Assembly: GCF_022829545.1 (NCBI RefSeq)
Contig: NZ_JAKSYM010000343.1
Location: forward strand, 1 to 64,000
DNA: 64,000 bases
Source of the DNA: Methylobacterium sp. J-030
Lineage (GTDB): Bacteria; Pseudomonadota; Alphaproteobacteria; Rhizobiales; Beijerinckiaceae
Reading direction: 5' to 3'
Shown: in pieces, positions 8,527 to 18,188 of the stretch
Layout of the letters: each line of letters begins with the position of its first letter
How positions within the stretch are numbered: the first letter of the stretch is position 1
Position numbers and translations under genes: made by a program
Notes under the pieces: generated by a model
Databases searched by the model: none
What the model was told of the DNA's origin: nothing
The model's input: only the letters and a program-made list of their open reading frames with translations

Positions 8527-9306
8527 TCAGCGGCGGGGTGCGGCCGCAGCCGGCGCCTCGGCGGACGGGACGGGATGGCCCGCCGCCGCGAGGCTCTGCA
8601 ATCCGCCATCCACCAGGGCGTTCGAGGCCGATTCGAGGCGCTCCTGTGCCAGGGTCTGAAACTCCTGCCGGGGCAGGCCGGGCGGGATGGTCGGCAGGAA
8701 CTCGATGACGGCGGTCCCGGGCCGGCGGACGACGCTGTTGCGCGACCAGAACAGGCCGGTGTTCAGCGCCACCGGCAGGCAGGGCACCTGCAGCGCCGTG
8801 TAGAGGTGGGACAACCCCTGCTTGTAAGCCGGCTCCGCCCCCACCGCGCGGCGGGTGCCTTCCGGGAAAATGATCAGCTGGCGGTCCTGCCGGATCGCTT
8901 CCGCGGCGGCGGCATTCATCAGGCCCATGGCCCGGCTGCCCTTGGACCGGTCGATCGCCACCATGCCGCTGCGCGACAGGTACCAGCCGATCAGCGGGAT
9001 GAGGAGCAGTTCGCGCTTCAGGATGTAGGCGAAGTTCGGCAGTACCGTACAGAGCGCCAGGGTCTCCAGGGCCGACTGGTGCTTGGCCGCCACCAGCAGC
9101 GGCCCCGGCGGGATGTTCTCCAGACCGCGGAACTCGACCCGGGTGCCGGCGACCGTTCGCAGCAGCCAGAGGGTGATCCGCGCCCACAGGCGCGCAAGTC
9201 GCAGCACCGCCGGCCCGGAGACCAGCGTCGGCAGGCCGGCGACCGCCAGGACCGTCGTGGCGGCGTAGAAGCAGATGTTGAAGGCCAGGGAGCGCAGGGC
9301 GAGCAT
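8527..9306 (-). CDS. plsC: 1-acyl-sn-glycerol-3-phosphate acyltransferase
   Basis: A 259-residue membrane-associated enzyme that adds the second acyl chain to lysophosphatidic acid. An N-terminal hydrophobic stretch (about residues 8-30) is followed by the acyltransferase signature: KHQSALE gives the H(X)4D/E pair at His76/Glu81, and FPEGTRR lies at about 147-153. Spacing between the motifs is normal. I chose the ATG at 9306; the frame extends to a TTG at 9393, but those 29 residues are basic and not family-like. The C-terminal tail is Ala/Pro-rich. It is on the same strand as the small proteins on either side. Confidence 0.93.
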   Translation of the reverse strand: MLALRSLAFNICFYAATTVLAVAGLPTLVSGPAVLRLARLWARITLWLLRTVAGTRVEFRGLENIPPGPLLVAAKHQSALETLALCTVLPNFAYILKRELLLIPLIGWYLSRSGMVAIDRSKGSRAMGLMNAAAAEAIRQDRQLIIFPEGTRRAVGAEPAYKQGLSHLYTALQVPCLPVALNTGLFWSRNSVVRRPGTAVIEFLPTIPPGLPRQEFQTLAQERLESASNALVDGGLQSLAAAGHPVPSAEAPAAAAPRR

Positions 9307-9423
9307 CGGAATCCGGAACGTGAGGGCCTTCCTGTAGCGCGCCCGGCCGCTCTCAGCCAATCCGGGTTTCCATAGGGCTACGCCCTTTCGCAACCATGGC
9401 TCGGGCTGCCTGTGCGACGCCGA

Positions 9424-9933
9424 TCAAACGGTTCGGTCGTCCCGGGCAAGGCCTGCCCCGCGGCCGGCGATCAGCCAGTAGACGAGTCCGGCACTCGCGC
9501 CGACGACGAACAGGATCAGCGTCAGCCGCGCCTCGGCGGCCAGCAGCCCCGAATGCCGGCCGGCCTCGCCGGAGCGGAGCGCTCCGCGGGTGAGCCAGGG
9601 GAGGGCGGCGGTCAGCGCACCGCAGCCGGCGCCGTACCAGAGCAGGCCCCGCCGCCCCAGAAGCTCGCCGCAGAGCCCCACCAGGGCCGACGGCGCGACC
9701 AGCAACACGAACAGCGCCTGGGCGAGACCGGCGACGAATAGGACGAGCCCCTCCGGCGGCAGCCCGGCCGAGAGGTCGGACAGGGCCATGTCGAGGCCCG
9801 CCAGCGCCCCACCGGTCAGCCAAGCCTGCGCGGCCGGATCGACGAGGAGCGCCATCACGAGGACGGCGAAGCCCGCCGGGACGGCGAAGAGAAGGGCGAA
9901 GGCCCCGAGGAACAGGCGGCCGAGGGCGTGCAT
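9424..9933 (-). CDS. Small multi-spanning membrane protein, unknown
   Basis: A 169-residue protein with about four predicted membrane segments, at about residues 8-30, 58-85, 93-112 and 133-153, and few charged residues between them. No known domain is recognised. The start is the ATG at 9933. It lies 117 bases upstream of plsC on the same strand and could share a transcript with it. The reading frame has strong coding character (hydrophobic periodicity), unlike the antisense frames here. Confidence 0.65.
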   Translation of the reverse strand: MHALGRLFLGAFALLFAVPAGFAVLVMALLVDPAAQAWLTGGALAGLDMALSDLSAGLPPEGLVLFVAGLAQALFVLLVAPSALVGLCGELLGRRGLLWYGAGCGALTAALPWLTRGALRSGEAGRHSGLLAAEARLTLILFVVGASAGLVYWLIAGRGAGLARDDRTV

Positions 9934-10030
9934 ACGGCAAGCCTCTACACCGCGCCTGCCCGCCCGTCGCGCGAAAGCCGCGCCCGATCCGCCCGGATCG
10001 AACGCGGCTTCCAGCCTGCGAAGCGGTGCG

Positions 10031-13000
10031 TCAGCCGTGGGCGGAGGCTGCGCCGCCGTGGTCGCCGGGGGTGTGCTTCTTCCGGAACCGGCCGAGCCAG
10101 AGCGAGAAGCGGCGGATCACCACGTAGAAGACCGGCGTCAGGAACAGGCCGAAGAAGGTCGCGCCGATCATCCCGAAGAACACCGCGGTCCCCAGCGCCT
10201 GACGCATCTCGGCGCCGGGGCCGGTGGCGATCACCAGCGGCAGCGTTCCCAGGATGAACGCGAAGGCGGTCATCAGGATCGGGCGCAGGCGCAGGCGACA
10301 GGCCTCCACCGCCGCCTCGACCGGGCCGCGATGCTCCCGCTGCTCGATGTCGTGGGCGAACTCCACGATCAGGATCGCGTTCTTGGCAGCCAAGCCGATG
10401 AGCACGATCAGGCCGATCTGGGTCAGGATGTTGTTGTCCTGCCCCCGGAACTGCACGCCCGCGAGCGCCGCCAGCACGCCGGTCGGCACCACCAGCAGGA
10501 TCGCCAGCGGCAGCGCCCAGGATTCGTACTGCGCGGCGAGCACGAGGAAGACCAGCAGCACGCCCAAGGCGAAGACCGCGCCGGCGGTGCCGCTCGCCGC
10601 CTTCTGCTGGTAGGCGATCTCGGTCCAGTCGTAGGAGTAGCCGTCGGGGAGATTCTTCTTGGCGATCTGCTCCATGGCGTCGAGCGCCTGACCGGTCGAA
10701 ACACCGGGCTTGGCGACGCCCTGGACCGGGACCGAGTAGTACAGGTTGAACCGCTGCACGATCTGCGGACCGGTCACGTCGCGCACGGAGGCGAGCGTGC
10801 CCATCGGCACCAGGGCGCCGGTGGAGGAGCGCACCTTGATCTGCGAGATGTCCTGCACCGAGGTGCGGAACGCCGCGTCGCCCTGCAGGCGCACCTGATA
10901 GATGCGGCCCAGCGTGTTGAAGTCGTTGACGTAGGTGCCGCCGAGATCCGCCTGGACCGACGAGAACACGTTGGCGAGCGGCACGTTCAGCATCCGCGCG
11001 ATGGTGCGGTCGATGTCGAGGAAGAGCTGCGGCGTCGAGTTGTCAAAGGTCGTGAAGACGCGCTGCACGTCCGCGCTCTGGTTCGCCTGACCGATCACCG
11101 CGCCCGCGGCGGCCATCAGCGGGCCGATGTCCGACGATTGGCGGCTCTCGATCTGCATCTTGAAGCCGCCGCCGTTGCCAAGGCCGCGGACCGGCGGGGG
11201 CGGGATCACGATGACCCGGGCCTCCTGGATGTCCGACGTGGCCTTCAGCACCTCGCCCGTGATCACCCCGGCGCTGCGCCCCTCGGCAGCGCGCTCCTTC
11301 GCACCGGTGAGGGTGAGGAACATCACGCCGGCATTGGTGGTGTTGGTGAAGGTCGCCCCGTCGAAGCCGGCGATGATGACCGCGTTGGCGACGCCCTTCA
11401 CCGTCCGCGCTTGCTTGGCGGCGCGCAGGATCACGTCCGTCGTGCGGTCGAGGGAAGCGCCGGAGGGGAGCTGGACCACGCCGATCAGGTAGCCCTGGTC
11501 CTGGTCGGGAATGAAGCCCGTCGGCGTGGTCTGCGCGAGGTGGAGCGTGCCGGCGATCACCGCGGCGTAGACCAGCAGCATGACGCCGAGGCCGACGATC
11601 CCGCCGGTGAGCACCCGGATGGTCCGGCCGTAGGCGTTCGAGGTCGCGTCGAAGGCGCGGTTGAAGCCGTTGGCCAGCCAGGCCACGAACCGCGTCAGGA
11701 AGAATTTTGGCTCCTTGCGGGCATGGTGGGGCACCAGCAGCAGCTTGCAGAGCGCCGGCGACAGGGTCAGCGAGTTGAAGGCCGAGATCAGCGTCGAGGC
11801 CGCGATGGTCAGCGCGAACTGCTTGTAGAACTGGCCCGAGATGCCCGGGATGAACGCGGTCGGCACGAACACCGCGGCCAGCACCAGCGCGATCGCGATG
11901 ACCGCGCCGCCGACCTCATCCATGGTCTTGTGCGCGGCGTCGCCCGGCGACAGGCCCTCGGCCATGTTGCGCTCGACGTTCTCCACCACCACGATCGCGT
12001 CGTCGACCACGATGCCGATGGCGAGCACCAGCCCGAACAGGGTCAGGTTGTTGAGCGAGAAGCCGAACCCCGCCATCGCCGCGAAGGTGCCGATCAGCGA
12101 GACCGGGATCGCGATGACCGGGATCAGGGCCGTGCGCCAGCTCTGCAGGAACACCAGCACCACGATGACCACGAGGCCGACCGCCTCGAACAGGGTCTTG
12201 TAGACCTCCTGGATCGACTCCTCGATAAACTCGGTCGGGTTGTAGGCGATGCGGTACTCGACGTCCGGCGGGAAGTTCTTCTTGACGACCTCCATCACCT
12301 TCTTGACCGACGCCGCGGCGTCCAGCGCGTTGGTGCCGGGCCGCTGGAACGCGCCGATGCCGACCGCCGGCGTGTCGTTGAGGTAGGAGTTCGTCGTGTA
12401 ATCCTTCTGGCCCATCTCGACGCGGGCGATGTCCTTCACCCGGACGAGGCGCCCGTCCTGCGCCTTGATGATCACCTCGGCGAACTGCTCGGGCGTCTTG
12501 AAGCGCGCCTGCGACTGCACGACGAGCTGGAACGCCTCGCTGGGCGCGGCCGGCGGCCCGTTGAGCTGGCCGGCCGCCACCTGCACGTTCTGCTCCTGCA
12601 GCGCCGTGGTGACGTCGGTGACCGAGAGGCCGTAGGCGGCGAGCTTGTTGGGATCGACCCAGATACGCTCGGCATACTCGTTGCCGCCGAAGATCGTGAT
12701 GTCGCCGACGCCGTCGAGGCGCAGCAGCTCGTCGCGGATGTTCAGGTAGATGTAGTTGGCGAGGTAGTTCTGGTCGTAGGTCTTGTTCGGCGAGAGCAGG
12801 TGCACGACCAGCATCAGGTCGGGCGACGCCTTGCGCACGGTGACGCCGAGGTTGCGCACGTCCGGCGGCAGGCGTGGCTGGGCGACCGAGAGCCGGTTCT
12901 GCACCAGCACGTTGGCGATATCGAGGTTGGTGCCGACCTTGAAGGTCACGGTCAGCAGCATGTTGCCGTCGTTGGTCGACAACGACGTCATGTAGAGCAT

Positions 13001-13228
13001 GTTGTCGACGCCGTTGACCTCCTGCTCGATCGGCGTCGCGATCGTGGCCGCCACGGTCTCGGCGTTGGCGCCGGGATAGGAGGCGCGCACTGTCACGGTC
13101 GGCGGCACGATCTCGGGATATTGCGAGACCGGCAGGCTCTCGTAGGCCACGAAGCCGAGGATCAGGAACACGATCGACGTGACGGACGCGAAGATCGGTC
13201 TGTCGACGAAGAAATGGGCGAAACGCAT
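10031..13228 (-). CDS. RND multidrug efflux transporter, inner-membrane pump (HAE1/AcrB type)
   Basis: A 1065-residue proton-driven pump, the usual AcrB length. It opens with the family sequence FFVDRPIFASV. Transmembrane helix 4 carries GIVVDDAIVVVEN, whose Asp pair relays protons. VQNRLSVAQPRLP and NKTYDQNYLANY belong to the porter domain, and the repeat half follows from about residue 540. The start ATG at 13228 fits the family exactly. The gene for the membrane fusion protein lies 107 bases upstream on the same strand, so the two form an operon. Neither a TolC-type outer-membrane gene nor a TetR-type repressor is adjacent. Substrates cannot be told from sequence. Confidence 0.96.
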   Translation of the reverse strand: MRFAHFFVDRPIFASVTSIVFLILGFVAYESLPVSQYPEIVPPTVTVRASYPGANAETVAATIATPIEQEVNGVDNMLYMTSLSTNDGNMLLTVTFKVGTNLDIANVLVQNRLSVAQPRLPPDVRNLGVTVRKASPDLMLVVHLLSPNKTYDQNYLANYIYLNIRDELLRLDGVGDITIFGGNEYAERIWVDPNKLAAYGLSVTDVTTALQEQNVQVAAGQLNGPPAAPSEAFQLVVQSQARFKTPEQFAEVIIKAQDGRLVRVKDIARVEMGQKDYTTNSYLNDTPAVGIGAFQRPGTNALDAAASVKKVMEVVKKNFPPDVEYRIAYNPTEFIEESIQEVYKTLFEAVGLVVIVVLVFLQSWRTALIPVIAIPVSLIGTFAAMAGFGFSLNNLTLFGLVLAIGIVVDDAIVVVENVERNMAEGLSPGDAAHKTMDEVGGAVIAIALVLAAVFVPTAFIPGISGQFYKQFALTIAASTLISAFNSLTLSPALCKLLLVPHHARKEPKFFLTRFVAWLANGFNRAFDATSNAYGRTIRVLTGGIVGLGVMLLVYAAVIAGTLHLAQTTPTGFIPDQDQGYLIGVVQLPSGASLDRTTDVILRAAKQARTVKGVANAVIIAGFDGATFTNTTNAGVMFLTLTGAKERAAEGRSAGVITGEVLKATSDIQEARVIVIPPPPVRGLGNGGGFKMQIESRQSSDIGPLMAAAGAVIGQANQSADVQRVFTTFDNSTPQLFLDIDRTIARMLNVPLANVFSSVQADLGGTYVNDFNTLGRIYQVRLQGDAAFRTSVQDISQIKVRSSTGALVPMGTLASVRDVTGPQIVQRFNLYYSVPVQGVAKPGVSTGQALDAMEQIAKKNLPDGYSYDWTEIAYQQKAASGTAGAVFALGVLLVFLVLAAQYESWALPLAILLVVPTGVLAALAGVQFRGQDNNILTQIGLIVLIGLAAKNAILIVEFAHDIEQREHRGPVEAAVEACRLRLRPILMTAFAFILGTLPLVIATGPGAEMRQALGTAVFFGMIGATFFGLFLTPVFYVVIRRFSLWLGRFRKKHTPGDHGGAASAHG

Positions 13229-13335
13229 CGGTCAAACCTCTGAGGCCCGCCGGTCACCCGGCCGGGGCCCTGCGTCGTCGGTGCGGGGCGCGCCGCGGGG
13301 CGCGCGCGAAGGCAGTGCCAGCGAGCCGATCGGGC

Positions 13336-14490
13336 TCACGTCTTGCTCGGCGGCAGCTCGATCGTGTCGGGCGCCACCTTCGCGCCCGGCCGCACCCGCG
13401 AAGTGCCGTTGACCACGACCATCTCGTCACCCTTCAGCCCGGACTGGATCACCCGGTAGCCGTCGACCTTCGGGCCGAGCACCACGTCCTTCTGCTGGAT
13501 GACATTCTCGGGCCCGACGACGTAGACGATCCGCTTGTCCTGGTTGGCGGCCACCGCATCGTCGGGGATCAGAATGCCCTGGAACGGCTTGGTCGCCGGC
13601 ATCGAGACGATGCCGAACAGACCCGGCTTGATGAACAGGTCGCTGTTGGGGACGGTCGCGCGCAGCAGGATCGTGCCGGTTGCGTTGTCGACGCGGTTGT
13701 CGACGAAGTCGAGGGTGCCCTTGCGGGTCGGCTTCGGCTCGCCGGACAGCGCGATCAGGATCGGGACGCCCTTGCCCTGCTGGGTCTGGCCCATGCCGAT
13801 GCCGAGGCTGGTCTGGTATTTCAGGAACGCCTTCTCGTCGACCGTGTAGCTGAAGTAGATCGGGTCGAGCGACACGATCGTGGTCAGCATCGTCTGGTCG
13901 GCGCTGACGATGTTGCCCTCGGTCACCAGCCGGCGGCTGATCCGGCCGTTGATCGGCGCCTTCACCTCGCTGAAGTCGAAGTTGAGCTGCGCGTTGTTGA
14001 GCGCCGCCTGGGCGCTGTCGACGTCGGCCTGGGCGGTCTGCGAGGCCTGACGGCGCTGGTCGGTGACCTGCTCGGAGATGTTGCCGCTGCGGGACAGGGT
14101 CTGCGCGCGTTCCAGATCGGTCTGCGAGAAGGATTGGCGCGCCTTGGCGGAGGCCAGGGCGGCTTGCGCCTGCTCCAGGGCCGCCTTGTAGGGCCGCCGG
14201 TCGATGACGAACAGGACGTCGCCCTTCTTCACGGTCTGGCCGTCGACGAAATTGATTTTCTCAAGATATCCGGTAACGCGGGCACGGACCTCGACGTATT
14301 CGATCGCGTCGAAGCGGCCGGTATACTGGTCCTGCTCGATGATCTCGCGCACGACGGGTTTCGCCACCGTGATCTTCGGCGGCGGGCCGCCCGGCGCCTG
14401 GGCCTGCGCCGGCGTCGCGAGGGGCCCCGCGGTGAGGCCGACGGCCAGTCCGGAGAGCACGGTGAGAAGGCTGGGAAGCCGGCTGCGCAT
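13336..14490 (-). CDS. RND efflux periplasmic adaptor (membrane fusion protein)
   Basis: A 384-residue AcrA/HlyD-type adaptor linking the RND pump to an outer-membrane channel. The N-terminal signal peptide (MRSRLPSLLTVLSGLAVGL..AQAQA) lacks the lipobox Cys seen in AcrA, so it is probably secreted rather than a lipoprotein. The lipoyl half-motifs (RARVTGYLEKI, FSEVKAPINGRIS) flank a coiled-coil hairpin at about residues 100-170. A beta-barrel and a membrane-proximal domain follow. The start is the ATG at 14490 with AGGA nearby; the frame continues upstream without family similarity. It is the first gene of the two-gene pump operon. Confidence 0.95.
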   Translation of the reverse strand: MRSRLPSLLTVLSGLAVGLTAGPLATPAQAQAPGGPPPKITVAKPVVREIIEQDQYTGRFDAIEYVEVRARVTGYLEKINFVDGQTVKKGDVLFVIDRRPYKAALEQAQAALASAKARQSFSQTDLERAQTLSRSGNISEQVTDQRRQASQTAQADVDSAQAALNNAQLNFDFSEVKAPINGRISRRLVTEGNIVSADQTMLTTIVSLDPIYFSYTVDEKAFLKYQTSLGIGMGQTQQGKGVPILIALSGEPKPTRKGTLDFVDNRVDNATGTILLRATVPNSDLFIKPGLFGIVSMPATKPFQGILIPDDAVAANQDKRIVYVVGPENVIQQKDVVLGPKVDGYRVIQSGLKGDEMVVVNGTSRVRPGAKVAPDTIELPPSKT

Positions 14491-14633
14491 CGGGTCCTGC
14501 TGTCCATTGGCCGACCGACGGTCGCGCCGAGCTTGACGATAGTTCCGCCGCTGACGCGCCGTAACCCGCGCGCAACGATGTTGCTTGTGCGCGGGCGCAC
14601 ATGGCGGTCCAACCCCTGGATCGATCCGGCGCC

Positions 14634-14954
14634 CTACGCGATCGCTTCGCCCGCGCCGTACCAATCCTTGAACCCGCCCTTGTAGTGGCGGGTGATATCG
14701 ACGCCGGCCTGCTGCGCCGCCATCAGCGCGTGAACCGACCGGACCCCGGAGGCGCAGGAAAAGACGGGCAGTCGCCCATCCTCGGCCACCAGGGCGGCCA
14801 CCTCCTGCGGATCGAAGCTTGAGAGCGGATGGGAGACAGACCCGGGGATATGTCCAGCGCTGTATTCGTTCGGTTCTCGCACATCGATGAGCAGCATCGA
14901 GCCGTCGTCAAGCCCGCGCTTGACGGTATCGCGATCGAGGTCGACCACCTGCAT
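14634..14954 (-). CDS. Single-domain rhodanese-like sulfurtransferase
   Basis: A 106-residue cytosolic rhodanese domain that transfers sulfane sulfur through a persulfide on its active-site Cys. IDVREPNEYSAGHIPGS is the conserved CH2A region, and SCASGVRS places the nucleophile at Cys67. GFKDWYGAG is the usual C-terminal signature. The start is the ATG at 14954. It lies upstream of, and on the same strand as, the efflux adaptor, with 143 bases between; a shared transcript is possible but not shown. Natural substrate unknown. Confidence 0.92.
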   Translation of the reverse strand: MQVVDLDRDTVKRGLDDGSMLLIDVREPNEYSAGHIPGSVSHPLSSFDPQEVAALVAEDGRLPVFSCASGVRSVHALMAAQQAGVDITRHYKGGFKDWYGAGEAIA

Positions 14955-15070
14955 CGGCAGGATCTCCGTTCTGCCCGAATGGGTTCAGCCTGTCGGACTG
15001 ACGCTTTTCCATATTCGTCAGGCCGGAGCCGTGCAACTCGCCGCGCCTGGGGAGCGGAACGCGGTCGCCG

Positions 15071-16354
15071 TCAGAGGGCTGCCAGGGTCGGCCCGATGGC
15101 GTCGAAATGGGCGGCCCAGGTCGGTGGACCGTAGCTGTCGAGACGGCCAGCGAGATCCCGCCGCACGGGCGAGGCGGGCTCCGAGAGGGCCTCGATCGCC
15201 GCGATCCAGCCGGGGCCGTCGAGGGGATCGCGGAACAGCGCGAAACCCTCGGCGATCTCTCGATGGACCGGAATGTCGGAGGCCACCACCGGCAGCCCCG
15301 AGGCGGCCGCCTCCACCAGGGGGATCCCGTAACCCTCGGTGAAGGATGGCATCAGCAGCGCCGTGCAGCTGCGCATCAGCGCCGCGAGTCCATGCGTCGA
15401 CAGGCCGGTCGCCTCGATGGTGTGGACGCGCACGCCCGGGCACCGATCCAGCATGTCGATGGCGCTCTCGGCCTCCCAGCCCCGGCGTCCGACGACGACA
15501 AGCCGCGGCGTGGCGGCGCCGTGGCTCTCCGCCAGATGCCGCCAGACCTGGAACAGGAGCAGATGATTCTTGCGCGACTCGATCGTGCCGCAGACCAGGA
15601 AGGTCGGCCGATCGGGCTCGAAGCGCGGTCCGGCGCGCCCGAAGGCGGGCTCGACGCCGAGATGGCCCACCGCCACCGGCGGCCGCCCGAACCCTTCCGC
15701 GGCCAGATAATCGAGGGTGCGATGCCCGGTGTCGGCCGAATTCACCAGGACGGCGGCGGCGTGCCGACCGATGGTGCGCAGACGCGCCCGGTGCCGCTCG
15801 GCCTCGCCGGCGCGGCCGTATTCGGGATGGGTGATCGGGATCAGGTCATGAACGAAGAAGACGGCGCGCACGTCCCGTCGGGTGTAGAGCCAGTCGAAGC
15901 GCCGGGGATCGTCGAGCCGCAGGTGCGACGTGTGCAGATACAGCGCGTCCCGGGGGAGCGCCGCGACCGGGCGGCCGCGCAGGGCGATCTCGGCCGCCGT
16001 CCGGGCCTGGATCCGGCGTCGTCTCCCGGTGCCGATCCGCGGCGCAGTCGCTCCGGCGACGGGCGCGAGCCCGGGGGCGCCGCACCGCGACGCCAGTTGG
16101 CGGTAGACCGGATCGTCGGGCGCCTCCCGGTCCTCGACCCAGCCGGCGGCCACCGCCTCGACGATCGCGAGCGCCTGAGCCCGGTTGAGGACGCGCGGCC
16201 CGAACGCCGTGGAGACGAGGCCGACGCCGTCCGCGGCTGAGCCCAGGAACGCGCGGGCATAGGCGAGATCGACGCGGTCGATTCCCGACGGGCTGGCGTG
16301 GCGCAGGCGCGTGACGAGGCGCGTGAGATCGAAGGCGATCGGTCGGTCGGTCAT
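15071..16354 (-). CDS. Glycosyltransferase, GT4/GT-B type
   Basis: A 427-residue cytosolic GT-B enzyme. The C-terminal donor-sugar site is clear: SFTEGYGIPLVEAAASGLPVVASDIPVHREI carries the E(x)7E motif of retaining GT4 enzymes. FLVCGTIESRKNHLLL marks the start of the second Rossmann domain, and FVHDLIPITHPEY is typical of mannosyltransferase-like members. The N-terminus (DLTRLVTRLRHASPSGIDRVDLAYA) is characteristic of a subgroup found in polysaccharide loci. The start is the ATG at 16354 with AAGG upstream. It stands alone, 11 kb from the exopolysaccharide cluster. Sugar specificity unknown. Confidence 0.9.
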   Translation of the reverse strand: MTDRPIAFDLTRLVTRLRHASPSGIDRVDLAYARAFLGSAADGVGLVSTAFGPRVLNRAQALAIVEAVAAGWVEDREAPDDPVYRQLASRCGAPGLAPVAGATAPRIGTGRRRRIQARTAAEIALRGRPVAALPRDALYLHTSHLRLDDPRRFDWLYTRRDVRAVFFVHDLIPITHPEYGRAGEAERHRARLRTIGRHAAAVLVNSADTGHRTLDYLAAEGFGRPPVAVGHLGVEPAFGRAGPRFEPDRPTFLVCGTIESRKNHLLLFQVWRHLAESHGAATPRLVVVGRRGWEAESAIDMLDRCPGVRVHTIEATGLSTHGLAALMRSCTALLMPSFTEGYGIPLVEAAASGLPVVASDIPVHREIAEGFALFRDPLDGPGWIAAIEALSEPASPVRRDLAGRLDSYGPPTWAAHFDAIGPTLAAL

Positions 16355-16496
16355 GAACCTTGTATGGTGTCGGGGACGCGCGCATCCCGTAGCGGCCGAT
16401 CGCGGCGCGCGCCAGCGTTTCCGGGTTCAAGGGGCCGGCGCGAAGGGGTTGCACGGGCGCTCCGCGACGGCTAATAGCCCTGGGCCCTAGCGGCGT

Positions 16497-16573
16497 CGGA
16501 GTGTAGCGCAGCCCGGTAGCGCACCTGTCTGGGGGACAGGGGGTCGTCGGTTCAAGTCCGGCCACTCCGACCA
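16497..16573 (+). tRNA. tRNA-Pro (anticodon GGG)
   Basis: A 77-base cloverleaf. The acceptor stem CGGAGTG pairs with CACTCCG. The D arm is GCGC...GCGC. The anticodon stem CCTGT/ACAGG holds loop CTGGGGG with anticodon GGG. The T arm contains GGTTCAAGTCC, and CCA is encoded. I see no duplicated 3' end elsewhere in the window that would mark an integrated element. Confidence 0.97.
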
Positions 16574-16852
16574 TTTCTTGAACAGGCCACAACCCGTCAG
16601 TTCACGCGGGATTGAAGTCTGAACTTCGACTTACGCGTTGTGACGGCGCTGCGCCGAACCGCGCAGTTGTCTCCTTCTGTGGCGGCTGGCCTTCGAACTC
16701 TATCGGTCGCGCACGCTCTCCAGCAACCATGTCGACCCTGGATTGCGATTAGGAGCGGGTTACGCCCACACGACGTACGGCCGCAGCGCGTGCCGCGAGA
16801 TTTCGGTCGAACCGGCGCCGATCCCACCGCCAAGTCGGTGAGACAGGCGCGG

Positions 16853-17026
16853 CTACTCGTCGAGGGAGTTGGCGGGGACCGGGCCGGTCGCGGCGGCGGT
16901 GATCGTCACCGCGCCGGCCGCTTGCCGCAGTTCGTACCGGGCGATGCCGTCCGCGAGCTTGACCAGACAAGCCAGCAGCAGCCCGAGCAGCAGGCAACGG
17001 CGAAGGGTGAGCGCGGGGATCAGCAT
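16853..17026 (-). CDS. Small hydrophobic-leader protein, 57 residues, unknown
   Basis: A short frame with ATG at 17026 and TAG at 16853-16855. The N-terminal half is a clean signal or membrane segment (ALTLRRCLLLGLLLACLVKL). A short polar tail follows (ADGIARYELRQAAGAVTITAAATG..). A GAGG lies about ten bases upstream of the ATG. The positive residues before a Leu-rich core, then an Ala-rich soluble part, resemble genuine small exported proteins more than a chance frame. No family is recognised. It sits between the tRNA and the alpha/beta hydrolase gene, on the hydrolase strand. Confidence 0.45.
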   Translation of the reverse strand: MLIPALTLRRCLLLGLLLACLVKLADGIARYELRQAAGAVTITAAATGPVPANSLDE

Positions 17027-17190
17027 TGAGGGCGCCTCGGGGAGACGGCTGCACGGTATCCGAGCCGATGCGCGCTGGCTGCCGCGGAGAAAGCACAGCC
17101 GCGTGCAATGAGAGCGGCCGCGCCGTGGCGGACGTTCGGCAAGCTTAAGGCTGGGTGCCCGTCGCGGTGCAAATGTGCCGCAACGGCGTG

Positions 17191-18015
17191 TTACGAACCG
17201 GAATGCGCCGATGTCACGAACCGCGCGATGTCGTCCGCCGTCGGGGCCTGAACGCTGAACGGGAAGCTCAAAGACCGGACGATCGCGCCGTGGCCGAGCC
17301 CCGGGTAGATGTGGGTCTGCGGATGATCCTGGCCGCCCTGCAACCGATCCGCGAGTGCGACCGTTCCGGACGGCCGCACGTCCCGATCCTCAGCGCCGGT
17401 CAGCAGCAGCAGCGCCGGGTGATGCCCGGCCGCGTGATTGATCGGCTGCATCGCGGGATCGGCGCCCGAGAAGACCTGCTTGTCCAGGGGATCGGTCAGC
17501 GCGGAGGTCGCATAGGGCCCGGCCAGCCCGACGATGCCGGCGAGGTCGTCGGGGCTGGAGCCGGCCCGCTCCAGCCACGTGGCGTCGAGCCCCAGCATGG
17601 CCGCAGCCCAGGCGCCGGACGAGTGGCCCGCCACCACGACGCCGTGCGGATCGCCCCCGAACTCGGACGCGTGGCCGATCGTCCAGGCGATTGCGGCGGC
17701 GTTGTCGGCTAGGATATCCGACAGGCCGACCGCCGGGACGTGCCGATACTCGGGGATCACCACGACGAAGCCCCGCCGCGCGAACGCGGCGCCGACATAG
17801 GCCACGTCCGCCTTCGAGCCGTTACGCCAGCCGCCGCCGTAGAGGAACACCATCACCGGGCTTGGACCGGACGCGTTCGGCCGGTAGATGTCGGCTTGAT
17901 GCCCATCCCCGGCGGCGTAGGCCACGTTCGCATCGACGTGGACTTCGACCGGGGCCAGCAGGTTCAGGACCACCAGGGTCGCGCTGACGAGCTTGTCGCA
18001 GAGATAGCCTAACAT
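17191..18015 (-). CDS. Alpha/beta hydrolase (BD-FAE/HSL-like esterase)
   Basis: A 274-residue serine hydrolase. FLYGGGWRNGSK is the oxyanion-hole loop (HGGxW-like). GHSSGAWAA gives the nucleophile at Ser132, and the Asp and His of the triad fit TGAEDRDVRPS and LGHGAIV. The first about 20 residues are hydrophobic (LCDKLVSATLVVLNLLAPVEV), suggesting export or membrane anchoring. The start is the ATG at 18015; the frame runs further upstream into Arg-rich non-conserved sequence. It lies 173 bases beyond the end of the carrier-protein operon on the same strand, so it could be a distal member or an independent gene. Substrate unknown. Confidence 0.85.
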   Translation of the reverse strand: MLGYLCDKLVSATLVVLNLLAPVEVHVDANVAYAAGDGHQADIYRPNASGPSPVMVFLYGGGWRNGSKADVAYVGAAFARRGFVVVIPEYRHVPAVGLSDILADNAAAIAWTIGHASEFGGDPHGVVVAGHSSGAWAAAMLGLDATWLERAGSSPDDLAGIVGLAGPYATSALTDPLDKQVFSGADPAMQPINHAAGHHPALLLLTGAEDRDVRPSGTVALADRLQGGQDHPQTHIYPGLGHGAIVRSLSFPFSVQAPTADDIARFVTSAHSGS

Positions 18016-18188
18016 CACTCGGTCCGTTGCGGTCTGCGGGCGCGACCGGCGTGGGTCGCGGCATCCGGGTTCGCGTCGGGCGCGGGCCTGTGCGGTCCGG
18101 TCCGGACACCGCTTCCCGTCGATGAGGCCGCCTCCCGACCCCCACAATCTAGCGCGGCTGTCGGGGTGAATCTGTCCGTACGGTTGGC

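Noticed and set aside
9590..13243. 1217-codon open frame on the plus strand opposite the RND pump gene
   Set aside because: Its translation is a His/Asp/Arg/Gln-rich mirror of a strongly conserved membrane protein and has no domain. It is an antisense shadow caused by high GC.
16497..17190. tRNA-Pro as an integration site for a mobile element
   Set aside because: No integrase gene and no second copy of the tRNA 3' end seen nearby.
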